From Mytilisepta virgata (taxonomy: Eukaryota; Mollusca; Bivalvia; Mytilida; Mytilidae), in the NCBI GenBank assembly GCA_028015205.1, contig CM051508.1, positions 19,920,001-19,984,000 of the forward strand: a stretch of DNA of 64,000 nt, read 5' to 3'. Under the pieces are notes generated by a model, which searched no databases, was not told the DNA's origin, and saw nothing but the letters and a program-made list of their open reading frames with translations. Below are positions 53,539-64,000 of this stretch, one piece after another; position 1 is the first letter of the stretch, and each line of letters starts with the position of its first letter. The translations under genes were made by a program, and so were the position numbers.

Positions 53539-54311
53539 TGTGTTAATATCTGAAACAAAAAAAAACAACGAGTTAAATTAATAAAATTTTTATTATCAAT
53601 CGTAAGAGATAGAGAGAGAGAGCATGGCGACAGGCGAGAGAGAATGTAGAGGGGTATTCATATTTTCCATATTGTCGATGATTCTCCACCAAAGTAGAAG
53701 TAAGATATAACACAGGCGTAAGCCATAAATGCAAAGACTAAATATTTCTTTTTTTCTCCATAAAAAACTGAAAGATAAATTTAATGCATCTGTCTGCGAT
53801 AAGAAAAAAGAAAATTTCATATTGAATTCGATATCTCAACGTCCATTGTTTGGAATACTCGTCAACAATCTATTTTCATGCAGATTATATGAATATATGT
53901 ATTTTTTTTTGTTTACTATGTTGCAATAGTTTCCTTACTTTAAATGAAAACATAAAAAGTGAAATTTTCATGTAGACCTTTAAAACCTTACAGATATTTT
54001 GAAGATCTGCCATTCTTGTGTATATAAACTCAAATCCGTTATTCTCTTAATTTTTGGGGAACAGGAAAAAAATGTCATTAAAAATTGTTACTGAAGTAGT
54101 GACATACAGAAAAGAAAATCATGTCGCTGTACATGCTTGGACAACGTTTGGTCAATTTATTTCATGCTTGTACGGTTTTGTATAATATGTACATCAACTT
54201 GTCACAGTAATGGCGAGGTAAGTGACGGATGTTTGCTTCGTGTACATAAGAAAGCAACATTGACCATAATGGAAAATTATACAAAATGCTAATGAACATA
54301 GCTTTTAAGAT

Positions 54312-55235
54312 TTTTTAAGTCGTAAATCGACGAAATTTGCACGTCTTGTGCATTAAACCTTTAGTATTACCGCTGAGTCGATACCGCTGCTGGTGGACTC
54401 AAAATCCACGATGGTACCACCAGCTCAGTTGATAATATACTAGTCAAAAAAAGAAACGTTACATACCTTTAAATCCAAATTTATCAAAGAATATTGAAAG
54501 TGATAAAAAAAAGGGCAATAATTCTGCTAAAATTTATCATGCAATCAAAATTATTTGATTGATCTCGATAATCTGATATGGCAAGAACAGGTATAGAATC
54601 TGGATTTTTTATCGAAAGGATCAATTTCAATTTCGCAAAAGTCATAACCAAAATCGTCATCAGAATTGGAAAATCAACATTTTATAGTCTAGTATTATTG
54701 AAACAGAACAATATGGCAATGAGACATTATTCGTGTTTCAAACTTAATGTGAAAATTTCAATTTTTCAAATTTTTTGGTAAAAAGATAGGTTTTTAAAAT
54801 CTCAAAAAATGCGAAAAAAAAATTATTGTTTTTTGCACAAAATCTAAGGTTTTGACAAGAAAACGATGCCCTGTGAACATGAGAAGGATCCGATAATTTT
54901 TAAGCTCGCTACGACGTTTTGAAATCTTGTGTCCATTGGAAATACATTACTATGTAACGTTTCTTTTTTTACTAGTATATTTCGATACTGGCCAAAATTG
55001 ATAATTAAAATTTAATGTTACAAAATAGTTAAATTTTGTGAAAGCTATTGAGTATCTCCCTGGAGCATAGTTCTATCCTGAGATGGTTTTGGCTTCGCCA
55101 TTTTGGTCATTTTGGCATCTTTTTATTTACTTATTGGATTGTGTGTTGATTTTCAACATTTTAGGCCTTGAGCACAACTGATAAGGCGTAAATCAGTGAA
55201 ATGTGCATATCTTGAGAATCAAAATTGACGTCATA
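54312..55235 (-). repeat. Repeat R1 interrupted by a Tc1-type MITE
   Basis: Minus-strand R1 in two parts, 54312-54439 ('cgtaaatcgacgaaatttgc', 'ctgctggtggactcaaaatc') and 54976-55235 ('tttcgatactggccaaaatt', 'aggccttgagcacaactgat'). Confidence 0.8.
54438..54977. mobile_element. Tc1/mariner-type MITE, 536 bp
   Basis: The element (54440-54975) has ends CTAGTCAAAAAAAGAAACGT and the reverse complement CTAGTAAAAAAAGAAACGTT, continuing for about 25 bp, with TA on both sides. The end resembles the CTCTCTCAAAAAAGAAACGC end of the 36.5-kb Tc1 element. The 67-codon internal frame shows no transposase motif. Confidence 0.85.
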
Positions 55236-55239
55236 GAAT

Positions 55240-55670
55240 TTATTAAGACAAAAAAGAAAATAGCAAACTTTCGTTTTTCGCAATACGCAGGCTTGATCAG
55301 AAATCAAATTTAGTGTCAAACAGGTACAGCATATGGATTTTCCCTATATAAGGAACTTAAATACCAATTAATATTGAAATTACATAATATGTCATATTAC
55401 AATCCCCTTCTAAATTTGTTACTGCAATTTTATTATGTCACATATTAAAATATTAATCAATTACATATGTGCACCATATGAACCTCTTTACACTAAATGA
55501 CATAAAATAAAAATTAATTAATGTTAATTTTTTTAACATTTAAACACATAACTCAGACAAACGGTTGGAAACGAAATAAGGATTAATGTAAATCTGTAAC
55601 GTTGTTGCACCAAAATAATGTAATCAAAATAATGAAACCATATTGACAACCAATTTATCAAAGCTTTCAA

Positions 55671-55710
<40 letters not shown>

Positions 55711-55713
55711 TTA

Positions 55714-55751
<38 letters not shown>

Positions 55752-56390
55752 TGTACTAGACAATGCATTCAACAAGGTTGTCCTATTAATCGTCTTCTGT
55801 AATACGTATTTTAAAACTACCAATACAATTTTGGTAACATAAATATTTTTCTTCTTTTTTATAAAATCCTGAACAATAAAAGTTTAAAAATTGCTTTTAA
55901 AAGTAAACGTTGAATCTATACAATACTTACATCAATACACAACGGCCGACGTAATAAACAAAGAGATATCTTTCTTCTTCAAATACTTAATCTGGTTTAC
56001 CCTGCAGTAACAATTGTCCTTGTTATTTATTATGGTTTGTCAACTTTGTGTAGGTCGTGTTGCATGACCGAATCTGTGAACACGGATTTAGACAATGTTG
56101 TACAACAGTCTGGGCAAATCATACACTTATATGCACCCTGCGGTCAAAATATGTTATTTTTGTGTTACGTCATATAATGTATTATCTTAGCTGTGCATAA
56201 AGGTGCATTTTCTTTAAAAACATATATTCATGTAGGTATTTTTCAAAATATAGTTATAACCCCTCTATCATTGGTGTCATCAGTTGAAGATAAGTGCATA
56301 TGATATCATAACAAAAGAACTTTAGATTTTTTTATGTACATTTTGTACTGGTTTTAGAAACGACAAGACCAATATGGTTTCTTATTAATA
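55240..56390. other. Intergenic with palindromic microsatellite
   Basis: 55670-55751 is (AAT)n passing directly into (ATT)n, so about 40 bases on each side can pair as one hairpin; the Ile-rich minus frame across it is an artefact. Nothing else was seen. Confidence 0.6.
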
Positions 56391-56393
56391 AAC

Positions 56394-56750
56394 TTAGGGA
56401 CGAGATCAAAAGTTCAATGTAGGATAAAAAACTTAATTCACATAGTTTTTTCACTGACCCCCCCCCCCCCTCTTAACTTAATTTGGGAAAAATTGACTGA
56501 CCAATATGGGCATATGCTTTGAGAGTATACTTTTTGTATCATGGGTCCTGTTTTCCTCAACAATGTATGTATGATGGCTTTTATTCGCTTTTAAAGTCCA
56601 AACATATGTTAAGGCTGAACTTGAATCCGCATTTTTCAATCCGAAAATCGATGTCGGATAACAAAACTTGCAGCGATTTTTACCCCCACCCCCCAAACTA
56701 TTTGAATTAAGTTTTTTTATCCTACATTGAACTTTTGATCTCATCCCTTA
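56394..56750. mobile_element. Harbinger-like MITE, family H1, copy 2
   Basis: The element (56397-56747) has the same 40+ bp inverted repeats (GGGACGAGATCAAAAGTTCA) as 18479-18820, flanked by TTA on both sides. It also contains a C run near the left end. Confidence 0.88.
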
Positions 56751-57003
56751 ATCGATTCTATTGCTTTTAATGATAGGATAACTAGTTTGAAGAATTTTGA
56801 ATTTCTTTTAAAAGTAGGGTTTGAATATCCAGTAGCAAAGTTGACTTTACCCGAATTATGGATATCTTGTTTTATTTAAAACTAATGCTCACGATGGTTT
56901 ATTTCCAAGGTTGTGTTCCCTTGGAAACCCCCATCATGAAAATTAATCAAGTAATGCGCATTGTACGCATTCATAGGAATTTATTTTTGGAGCTTATCTT
57001 ATT

Positions 57004-57260
57004 CCTCGGTGGTCTCGTGGTAGCGTGCTCGCCCCTAGTGTGGAACGTCGCAGGTTCGATCCCCGGTTGGGTCAAACCAAAGACGTTATAATTGGTTTTG
57101 CTGCTTCTCCTCCAGGTACGCGGCATCTATGAGTAAGAGCAAAGGACTGGGAATCGGTATACTGTGTTTGGTTGGGGTGATATGTCTTCCTGTGGACTGT
57201 TACCTCGTGAACTATCATGTTAAAAATCTGGCTCATGCTGGTGTTTTTCAAAACAAAACT
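57004..57260 (+). mobile_element. tRNA-derived SINE family S2
   Basis: The head 57004-57074 has an A-box-like TGGTCTCGTGGTAGCGTGC and a B-box-like GGTTCGATCCC, in tRNA spacing. The body has 'aaccaaagacgttataattg' and 'gcggcatctatgagtaagag'. It has no clean tRNA acceptor stem. The body ends near 57,260. Confidence 0.78.
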
Positions 57261-57759
57261 TCTAATTTCTAGTACAAATCAGGCTTTATATTCATATCAA
57301 CATGTTCCCGTCCTGATATGCATTTAATAATTGCCACTGAACGTTAAAACAATAATCCATCCATCATTTTATTTCTAAACTAATGTAACGTCTTTCTACA
57401 ACACAAATAATACAAGTACATGTATAAGAAAGTCATCAATAATGAATTAACAAGAAATTAGTACACAAAAGAGGTCCGGAAACCATCATCAATCAGCTGG
57501 AAAATTAATCAGAATAAATTATTTGACAAAACTCACATATGTTTACGTAAAATCACTAAAATCAAATAAAAAGATAAATTTTAATGAGGCTGAAAATAAC
57601 AAAATATCCCCAGGAAATCCCAGAGTTCCCAAGTTACACACCTTAACATATTTTAGTCTTGACCTTACTCCGACGTACATGCTTAAGAGGTAATTGAGGA
57701 ACATGTTTATGAATCCTAATTTGAGACTGATATAGGAAGTGAATCAACAATAGATTTAT

Positions 57760-57952
57760 TTATTCTTGGAAGTTGTTAATTTCTGTTAATTCATCATTGT
57801 GGTAAAGATCAAATAAATTGAACGATATTGGGTTTCTTAATAGATTACATTCCTTTACATGTTTTGAGTTAAGAATTGATGATAAGACATGATAAATCTT
57901 CAATGCGTGACCAAGAACCGCAAGACAAGATTTTTTATATAAATGTTTATGA

Positions 57953-57998
<46 letters not shown>

Positions 57999-58242
57999 CA
58001 TGTACTTTTAAAATATTGTCTTTCGTCCTGTTCAAATAAGAAAATATTGCGAACAACGCAATTCTTGGCAGGAAAACCCAAAACCAAATCTTTGAGGAAA
58101 AATCGTTGTTTTCAAAGAAATCTAACTTATTGAATCTATTAATTCGTTTCAATGGAAAAGTAATGATTAATGAGGGGCTGATACCTAGTGAACTTAACCT
58201 CTCCTGTAGCAATGTTAGTAAAATCAATTCAGATACAAACAT
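57760..58242 (-). other. Long open frame interrupted by a (TA)n tract, unexplained
   Basis: 160 codons open on the minus strand, which is long for this AT content. A (TA) run at 57,955-57,993 puts a Tyr-Ile repeat in the middle. Phrases such as NKLDFFENNDFSSKIWFWVF and LRNPISFNLFDLYHNDELTE look protein-like, but no family is recognised. A related non-coding-looking segment occurs at 59,640-59,765 ('attcttg', 'tttgaggaaaaatc'), so this is more likely an interspersed repeat than a gene. Confidence 0.3.
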
Positions 58243-58259
58243 GTCGCATAAAATCTATA

Positions 58260-60500
58260 TTACTAGATAAAGAGACTCGAATTTGTCAAGTTTGTGTGTC
58301 TCTTCTTCTTTTTCGAGCAAAATCTATGAATATGCTTTTATAACATAAATTATCAACGCACAGCGTAGTCTGTCATCAACGAGTTTGAAGATCTGTTTTG
58401 GAATATTTTGGAGGAAATGGAAAATAATCAGTTCGGATATGCAGTCTTTCCCGTCGCCCGACTCTGAAATTTCTTTCCGGTCTTCTTTTCCGGCTGTCAA
58501 TCATTTTGAAACGGGTACATGTCAAAATACTATATTTTTTGATACAGTTGTTTTACATTTGAAAACCCGGCCATTGTAGCAATAATAACGAATGCCGTTC
58601 AAAATTATTTCATAGAGTTTAAAAGCTGAAACATTAATACAGCGGTATCATGCGCTAATTCGCATTCAGTCTTTAATTAAAAACCAAATCCAGCGGTTTT
58701 TCTAGTAATTATTATATTACTAAAACAAAGTTTTCGTTGAAAAACAATGTACTTTTATTTTTCTGGTGCGTAGTTGTTTTTCTTGGAAATTATTGAAATA
58801 TCTTTATCATGTCAACAACTCGCCCATTTCGTTTGAATTCCTGTTGTTTGGTAAACGGGAAGCGGACATTCAAAATCATAAAAATTGCTGGAAAAAGAAG
58901 TCCTTTGCCCAATAAGCTAGAATGTAAATATGATAGAAAATATTTGAAAATCGTATACTAAGGCAATATAAAGGTAATTTGCATTTTCTAATCCTCGGCC
59001 CGTGAGTCTTATGTTCGTGTCATTGTATTTGAATTCTGCCATATATGGGTAATTTTTAAATTCGTGTCCTAGGCTTGTCCGTTTTTATCCGTTTTAAATT
59101 CAATATTGCCTGTTTAAAAAATATGCTTCCATTTCTAAAAGGCGTCATAATATTTAAGAACTACACTTATTATGTAAGAATTAAAGTAAAAAATAATAAT
59201 AGATTTCTCTTACATATTTTCCGATGAATAATAATCTATACATTAAGTCCTTAAGTGCACATTGAAAAACAGACAAACACGTTGGGCAATAAACGGGATC
59301 TCTAAATGTTGCGTAAATGTCGTCTGAAAGTCAATTTTTTAAGGGATTTCTGTTTCAGGTAAACAAATAATTATTTACCAATGAAATCATCCAGTGGATT
59401 ATTTCACAGGTGCATCATAAAAAAAATTATTTTACATTACTTTTATATTATAAATTATTATTATTATATATTTTAATTATATACAGTATAAATCCATAGC
59501 TTGGTTTGTTCGTATGAAGGTCCAACCATTTGAGTTTTATGTGGATAGGTGGACAGGCCAATAAACTAATCTCATAACCTTAAAGAATTCTGTGGCAACC
59601 ACGAGCCTGATTTATTTTTATTCCAGGTGATACAGTCTTGCGCATGTTCATATAAAAATTGCGTAAATAGCAATTCTTGCTACCTAAAAACACTCATAAA
59701 ACAAAATTTTTGAGGAAAAATCATAAAATCATTGTCAGCAATATAACCTAAATGGTCTAATCTGGATGGCCAAGATCCAAGTAAAGTACACTGTACTTGA
59801 CAGAGTTGAAACCACTTTTTCACACAGTTCGAAAATTTACCTACTGAATCCTACAGTTTTGGCTCTGTCCTTCCTCTTGACTAAATTTTTCTTTGTGTAT
59901 TTATTCTCCAATTCCTCTCCCCCCCAATTGTTCACAACCTGTTTTTACAATGAAAAAAGGATGCGAGAAGTATTGATACGTGTTAAATGAAACAATATTC
60001 TACTATCGGCAAATAGACCTAAAAGCGTGAGTAAGAGAGGCGTAGAATACATGTTTTTTCACATAAAATTAATACAATACAGAAAAATTAATTGCTGTTT
60101 TCACATGTATTCAATATCAAGCACGTGTTGACATGTATTTTTAACACATATTCATACGTCATAAAGATGACTAAAACTTGTTCAGGCTATTCAACGTCAA
60201 TATTCCAAAAATAAATTTCACAAAGGACAGCGAACTTATAAAATATATATAAACAGTATACTGGAATTTCCTAAACAACATAAAAGATATAATTGCCAAG
60301 ATGAATAAATGCCTCCATAAAAGGCATCTCTGATGATTGTGCCTTGCCAAAATTTTGATTTCGAGCGTACACACTGAAAATTAATCAGAAATGGGCGATA
60401 GACGCAAACAAATTAGTATCTAGTATCATCTGAGTTTCGGAGTTTATTTTTGGCCATTCCAAGATGAGATTCTGTATGAGTAAGATTTACCATCTTATAA
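58260..60500. other. Intergenic, no gene seen
   Basis: AT-rich. Apart from the diverged repeat at 59,640-59,765 shared with 58,020-58,140, I see nothing. Confidence 0.35.
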
Positions 60501-60539
60501 TCTTATAACCACACAGCTGGCAACCATGTGACAGATAGG

Positions 60540-60880
60540 GAATACCCTCTCATTTGGGTGATGTCAAGTCATAATACGGAAAGCCTGACCGCAGATCATA
60601 GTGGGTAATGTGTTTGGAGAATGCTATGCTCCCTGTACGCTAAAGACCCCTTCTGTAGTTTTCGAAAAAGAGTACACTAATGCCGCATAAAAAAGAAGGC
60701 TGAACTACCCGACCCTTCCCAACAATCCACCCTTTTACTGTGGCAGACAAAACTGGTTCACTTTTGTATCCCGTCCCACCACTATTTAAATTGTTTGATA
60801 AATTGTTGAACTGGTTCTCGTTCTGAATAAGCATGAACTATCTGACACTGGGCGTTAAGCAAACAACAAACAAACAATAT
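60540..60880 (+). mobile_element. SINE-like repeat, family S4
   Basis: The body contains 'gagaatgctatgctccctgt' and 'acgctaaagaccccttctgt' and ends 'ctgacactgggcgttaagca' followed by an aacaacaaacaaac tail, a tail type shared with other SINEs. The head is not tRNA-like enough to call. Confidence 0.5.
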
Positions 60881-60889
60881 CTTATAAAA

Positions 60890-61910
60890 CTATATTTCCG
60901 CGTAAAGGGCAATAACTCGACTAATAAATTTACATCAATTATACACTTCTTTGAAAATAGAAAACAGTAAGTTTTATAAATCTATAAACAGGTTTACTGC
61001 AAGACATCATTTAGAATAATGGACAGTGGTGATTTGCAAAAACAAATGTTGTGCGTTGTATATTTTAAATTTTATAAAGTTGACAATAAGACTTTTATAA
61101 ACTTGAAAATTATACTTTTATAATTTTAAAGTTATTAAGCTTCTAAAAGTGAGGCAAGGTTATTTTTAATTCTGAAAAAATCACTTAAAATAATATTAAA
61201 GCCAGACAGTGTATGTAGAAATTGCGTTTATGGAATATATATATGTTTCATGTTTTCTTGGTCGCATGATTACATATGATTAACCCAGTAAAAGTGAAAA
61301 TTTATTGAATTCAACCTTAAGCAATCGCAAGCGTGGCATCTACGTTATTTAAGAAACCAAACTATAAGTTGTGAAGCTAGTCAGGACAACTAATGATCCT
61401 TCTCCTAAAATTGTTATAGAGATAACATATGTGTCCACAAGCTAAGTTTAAATCACAAACTACACAAACCATCCTCTTTCACATTTACACGACTGATACA
61501 TGTAAAAGGTTTCTTTAGTAGCCATGACTTATTAACACGAATAAGAATACGTGGGGGTAATTCACAAGTCATAGAGGAACGCGTAAAATTTATGGTGTCA
61601 TGTAGCAGCCATATGTTTAGTGTTTAATAAGAAATGCACCGGAAGTGAAATATTGGAGTTTTTGGCAAATTCTGTTGTACCCGATAGCAATGACGTATAA
61701 CTAATATACGTCCTTGGCGATAGGTAAAAACACGGATTTTACTTCACATCATTATGAATTTAGTGTTGGGTTGAAATGTGCAAATTCTATGAATATAAAT
61801 TGAAATTGGAGAACGTTTAATATTCTTATGCAAAATCTGTAAAAAAAACCGTTTCGGAGCACTTTATACTGGTAACCCTACTAACTGATGTCAAAATGGA
61901 TTCAAACTTA
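60890..61910. other. Intergenic, nothing recognised
   Basis: AT-rich, no supported coding frame or element ends. Confidence 0.35.
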
Positions 61911-61920
61911 CGTTAACCCA

Positions 61921-62276
61921 GAGGCTCACAGGAACCTGTATCGCTCACCTGGAAATCACTTGCAGAATAAATTATTTGACTTTGTCCATCTTGACTGGCA
62001 GTCTGGAAAATTGCTGTCAAGTATTAATTGTCTCTGGTTTTGCCAAATTGTTCACTGGTTTCAAAGGAGAAGAGATTTTTATGTTCGGCTCTGGCGGACG
62101 GAGTTATCAGATAATTCTGAAAGGGGATTACTTAAGGACCATTGCTGCCAAGTTTTGTTCCAATTGGTCCAGTGGTTTCAGAGGAGAAGGTCTTCAAAGG
62201 AAAGTTGACAATGGGGTACGACGGACGCCAACTGATGGCAATAGCTCACAAGGCCCTTTGGGCCGGGTGAGCTAAA
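61921..62276. repeat. Interspersed repeat with GGTGAGC/GCTCACC ends
   Basis: Begins 'aggctcacaggaacctgtat' + 'cgctcacctgg' and ends 'ggccctttgggccgggtgag' + 'ctaaaa'. The inner phrase 'ggtttcaaaggagaag' recurs within it as 'ggtttcagaggagaag', so it carries an internal duplication. Two overlapping 100-codon frames are not supported as genes. From memory the right end is common in molluscan genomes. Confidence 0.55.
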
Positions 62277-62619
62277 AAGCACGTGTCTAAATAGAACGAT
62301 ATCATGGACCCATGCATCCATGAGAAGGATAAAACCGAAAATATGAACTGTAGAAACTGTAAACAAAATAAGGTCGAACCTTGATTTTTTCAAATCTCGT
62401 GAAAAGGTAGCTTTGAGATAACCGATATTTTGAAATAAATGTTAAAAAGGATTATCTCTGGACTAACTGGTTAATTAAGGAAACTAAAATCAGAGATTTC
62501 GACTGAAACAGAGTTTGAGATTGCAAGAATTATCTGTATATTGTAAAGCAAATTTAAACGACAGAAACACCAAATTTATTAAACCAAAAACCAACTACGG
62601 ACAGACCTAAAAACAAATA

Positions 62620-64000
62620 TACTCTCTCAAAAAAGAAACGCAACATCAGATTATCTTTTTGAAATATTATTTTTCCGGACAAATAACCAATAAATATCAA
62701 AATATATGTACACATGATCATAATTACACCTTCATAAAAAGTTTCCAGGTACAATCATTTAAATTCATCCACCCGTAAACGACTTTGGTCGCAATCTGGG
62801 ACACCCTACGATTTACGCATTGCCAAAAACTGGGTCGACTTTCACGTGCAAATCATGGGTTATTTTTTAGCTCAGTCAGTCGGTATAAAAACCCGGTATT
62901 TCTTTTCATGAATGCATTCGTAAAATAAAATTCTGATGAGGTGACGCTATGCCAAGGTTAGACGCTGCTACCCGGAATATCGCTATCGGACGACTAGAGG
63001 CCGGAGAATCACAGAATGCTGTTGCTGTAACGTACAATGTTCATCGTAGCACAATTTCACGCCTTTGGGGACGCTACCTGCAGCTTGGTACTACGACAGA
63101 TCGGCCACGTTCAGGGCGCCCGCGTGTTACAACCAGGGCGCAAGATCGTTACATCAGACTTTTCCATCTGCGGAATAGGACTATTGCTGCAACAGAAACA
63201 GCTGTAAACGTCCCTGGGTTGCGCCGTATATCAGCACAGACAGTACGCAATCGGTTACGTTCTCATGGATTGAGGGCAAGAAGACCTTACTTTGGAGCAA
63301 CACTGAGACGCCAACACCGCCGAGCGAGGGTTAGATGGTGTACTACAGTTCGTGCATGGAATTTACAGAACTGGAGAAGAGTATGGTTCAGCGATGAGTC
63401 ACGTTTTCAACTGGAAAAGCGAGATGGTCGCATACGTGTGTATAGGCGCCGAAACGAACGTTTTGCGCAAAACTGTGTTGTGGAGAGAGACAATTTTGGC
63501 GGAGGCAGTGTTATGATGTGGGCCGCTATTTCTTATGCCAGAAACACACAGCTGATACATATCCAAGGCAATCTGAACGCTGTTAGGTATAGAGACGAAA
63601 TTTTACGACCTCATTTATAGCCCGTAATTGACATTCGGAGAGAAATTTTTCAGCACGACAATGCCCGACCACATACAGCACGTGTAACAGTAGACTTTTT
63701 AGAACAACAGAATGTCAATGTGATCCGTTGGCCGTCACGATCACCCGATCTTAATCCAATTGAACATTTGTGGGATGAAGTGGATCGGCGCGTGCGCCAA
63801 CGACAACCACCACCGCAAAATCTGCAACAATTACAGCAGGCACTTCAGTTTGAGTGGCAAAGGATACCGCGTGTTCGAACTCAGCGTTTAATTCAATCTA
63901 TGCCAAGAAGAGTCGGGGCTGTGTTACAAGCAAATGGTGGACATACCAGATATTGACAATTTATGAGTGATTTATTGACAATATGTGACAAACTGTGATA
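62620..64000 (+). mobile_element. Tc1/mariner transposon, copy 2, cut by window end
   Basis: Left end at 62622 with TA at 62620-62621 and the same CTCTCTCAAAAAAGAAACGC terminus as 36537. Upstream of the ATG I see one difference from copy 1, a C missing in 'gacaccctacg'. The right terminal repeat lies beyond the window. Confidence 0.95.
62949..63956 (+). pseudogene. Tc1/mariner transposase with premature stop
   Basis: Same 335-codon gene as at 36865-37872, but codon 224 is TAG instead of TTG (63618-63620), ending the protein at 223 residues, before the second and third catalytic residues (D237, E272). Two other coding differences are visible: W102R and I177V. The rest of the frame stays open to 63956. 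A truncated product would keep the DNA-binding domain and the first catalytic Asp, so it could bind ends without cutting; that is inference. Confidence 0.93.

Noticed and set aside
55533..55823. 96-aa Ile-rich ORF
   Set aside because: Translation of an (AAT)n/(ATT)n palindromic microsatellite.
57004..57074. Possible functional tRNA gene with good A and B boxes
   Set aside because: Acceptor-stem ends do not pair convincingly, and the downstream body matches the SINE at 33 kb.
61888..62275. Two overlapping frames of about 100 codons with repeated WFQRRR
   Set aside because: The region is an interspersed repeat with GGTGAGC/GCTCACC ends and an internal duplication; no signal peptide, domain or splice support.
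1..64000. CRISPR arrays, operons or prokaryotic systems
   Set aside because: No direct repeats with unique spacers, no Shine-Dalgarno-led gene strings; genes are spliced with GT/AG introns and AATAAA signals, so the DNA is eukaryotic.

Overview
The window reads as AT-rich, intron-rich, repeat-laden nuclear DNA of a bivalve mollusc, most probably a mussel (Mytilus or a close relative). This rests on three small secreted C1q-domain genes, a family greatly expanded in bivalves, on tRNA-derived SINEs and reverse-transcriptase tails that I recall from mussel sequence, and on Tc1/mariner, hAT-like, Harbinger-like and piggyBac-like elements. The species call is inference; no search was possible. There are no operons, rRNA genes or CRISPR arrays.

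Layout. 0-2 kb: repeat debris and a decayed reverse transcriptase. 2.5-6.3 kb: C1q gene A on the minus strand, four coding exons, 165 aa. 9.8-12.8 kb: unrecognised minus-strand open frames. 10.2-18.0 kb: C1q gene B on the plus strand, 184 aa, or 201 aa if a Thr-Gly-repeat terminal exon is used; its introns hold MITEs and a 47-48 bp minisatellite. 18-29 kb: no convincing complete gene; MITEs, SINEs, a second RT fragment and an orphan signal-peptide exon on the minus strand. 29.5-31.8 kb: gene D, a secreted glycine-rich protein with a TATA box, a 7-nt first coding segment, and a C terminus that runs into transposon sequence. 32-41 kb: SINE, tandem duplication, a Harbinger-like MITE, and a hAT-like MITE holding an intact 335-aa Tc1/mariner transposase. 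42-45 kb: C1q gene C, plus strand, two coding exons, 172 aa. 45-48 kb: 1.1-kb tandem repeats. 49-53.5 kb: gene E, minus strand, an ankyrin-repeat protein of about 281 aa in four exons. 54-64 kb: mainly repeats, ending in a near-identical Tc1 copy whose transposase carries a premature stop and which the window edge cuts off.

How it fits together. C1q-domain proteins are known in bivalves as soluble recognition molecules; A, B and C share the plan signal peptide plus globular C1q with no collagen stalk, and have two, one and no introns inside the domain. The cluster looks like a dispersed C1q family neighbourhood whose introns and spacers take in DNA transposons. Many of those carry readable target-site duplications, so nesting order and relative age can be read directly. 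Gene models were assembled by eye from reading frame, splice-site and intron-phase agreement and lack transcript support.
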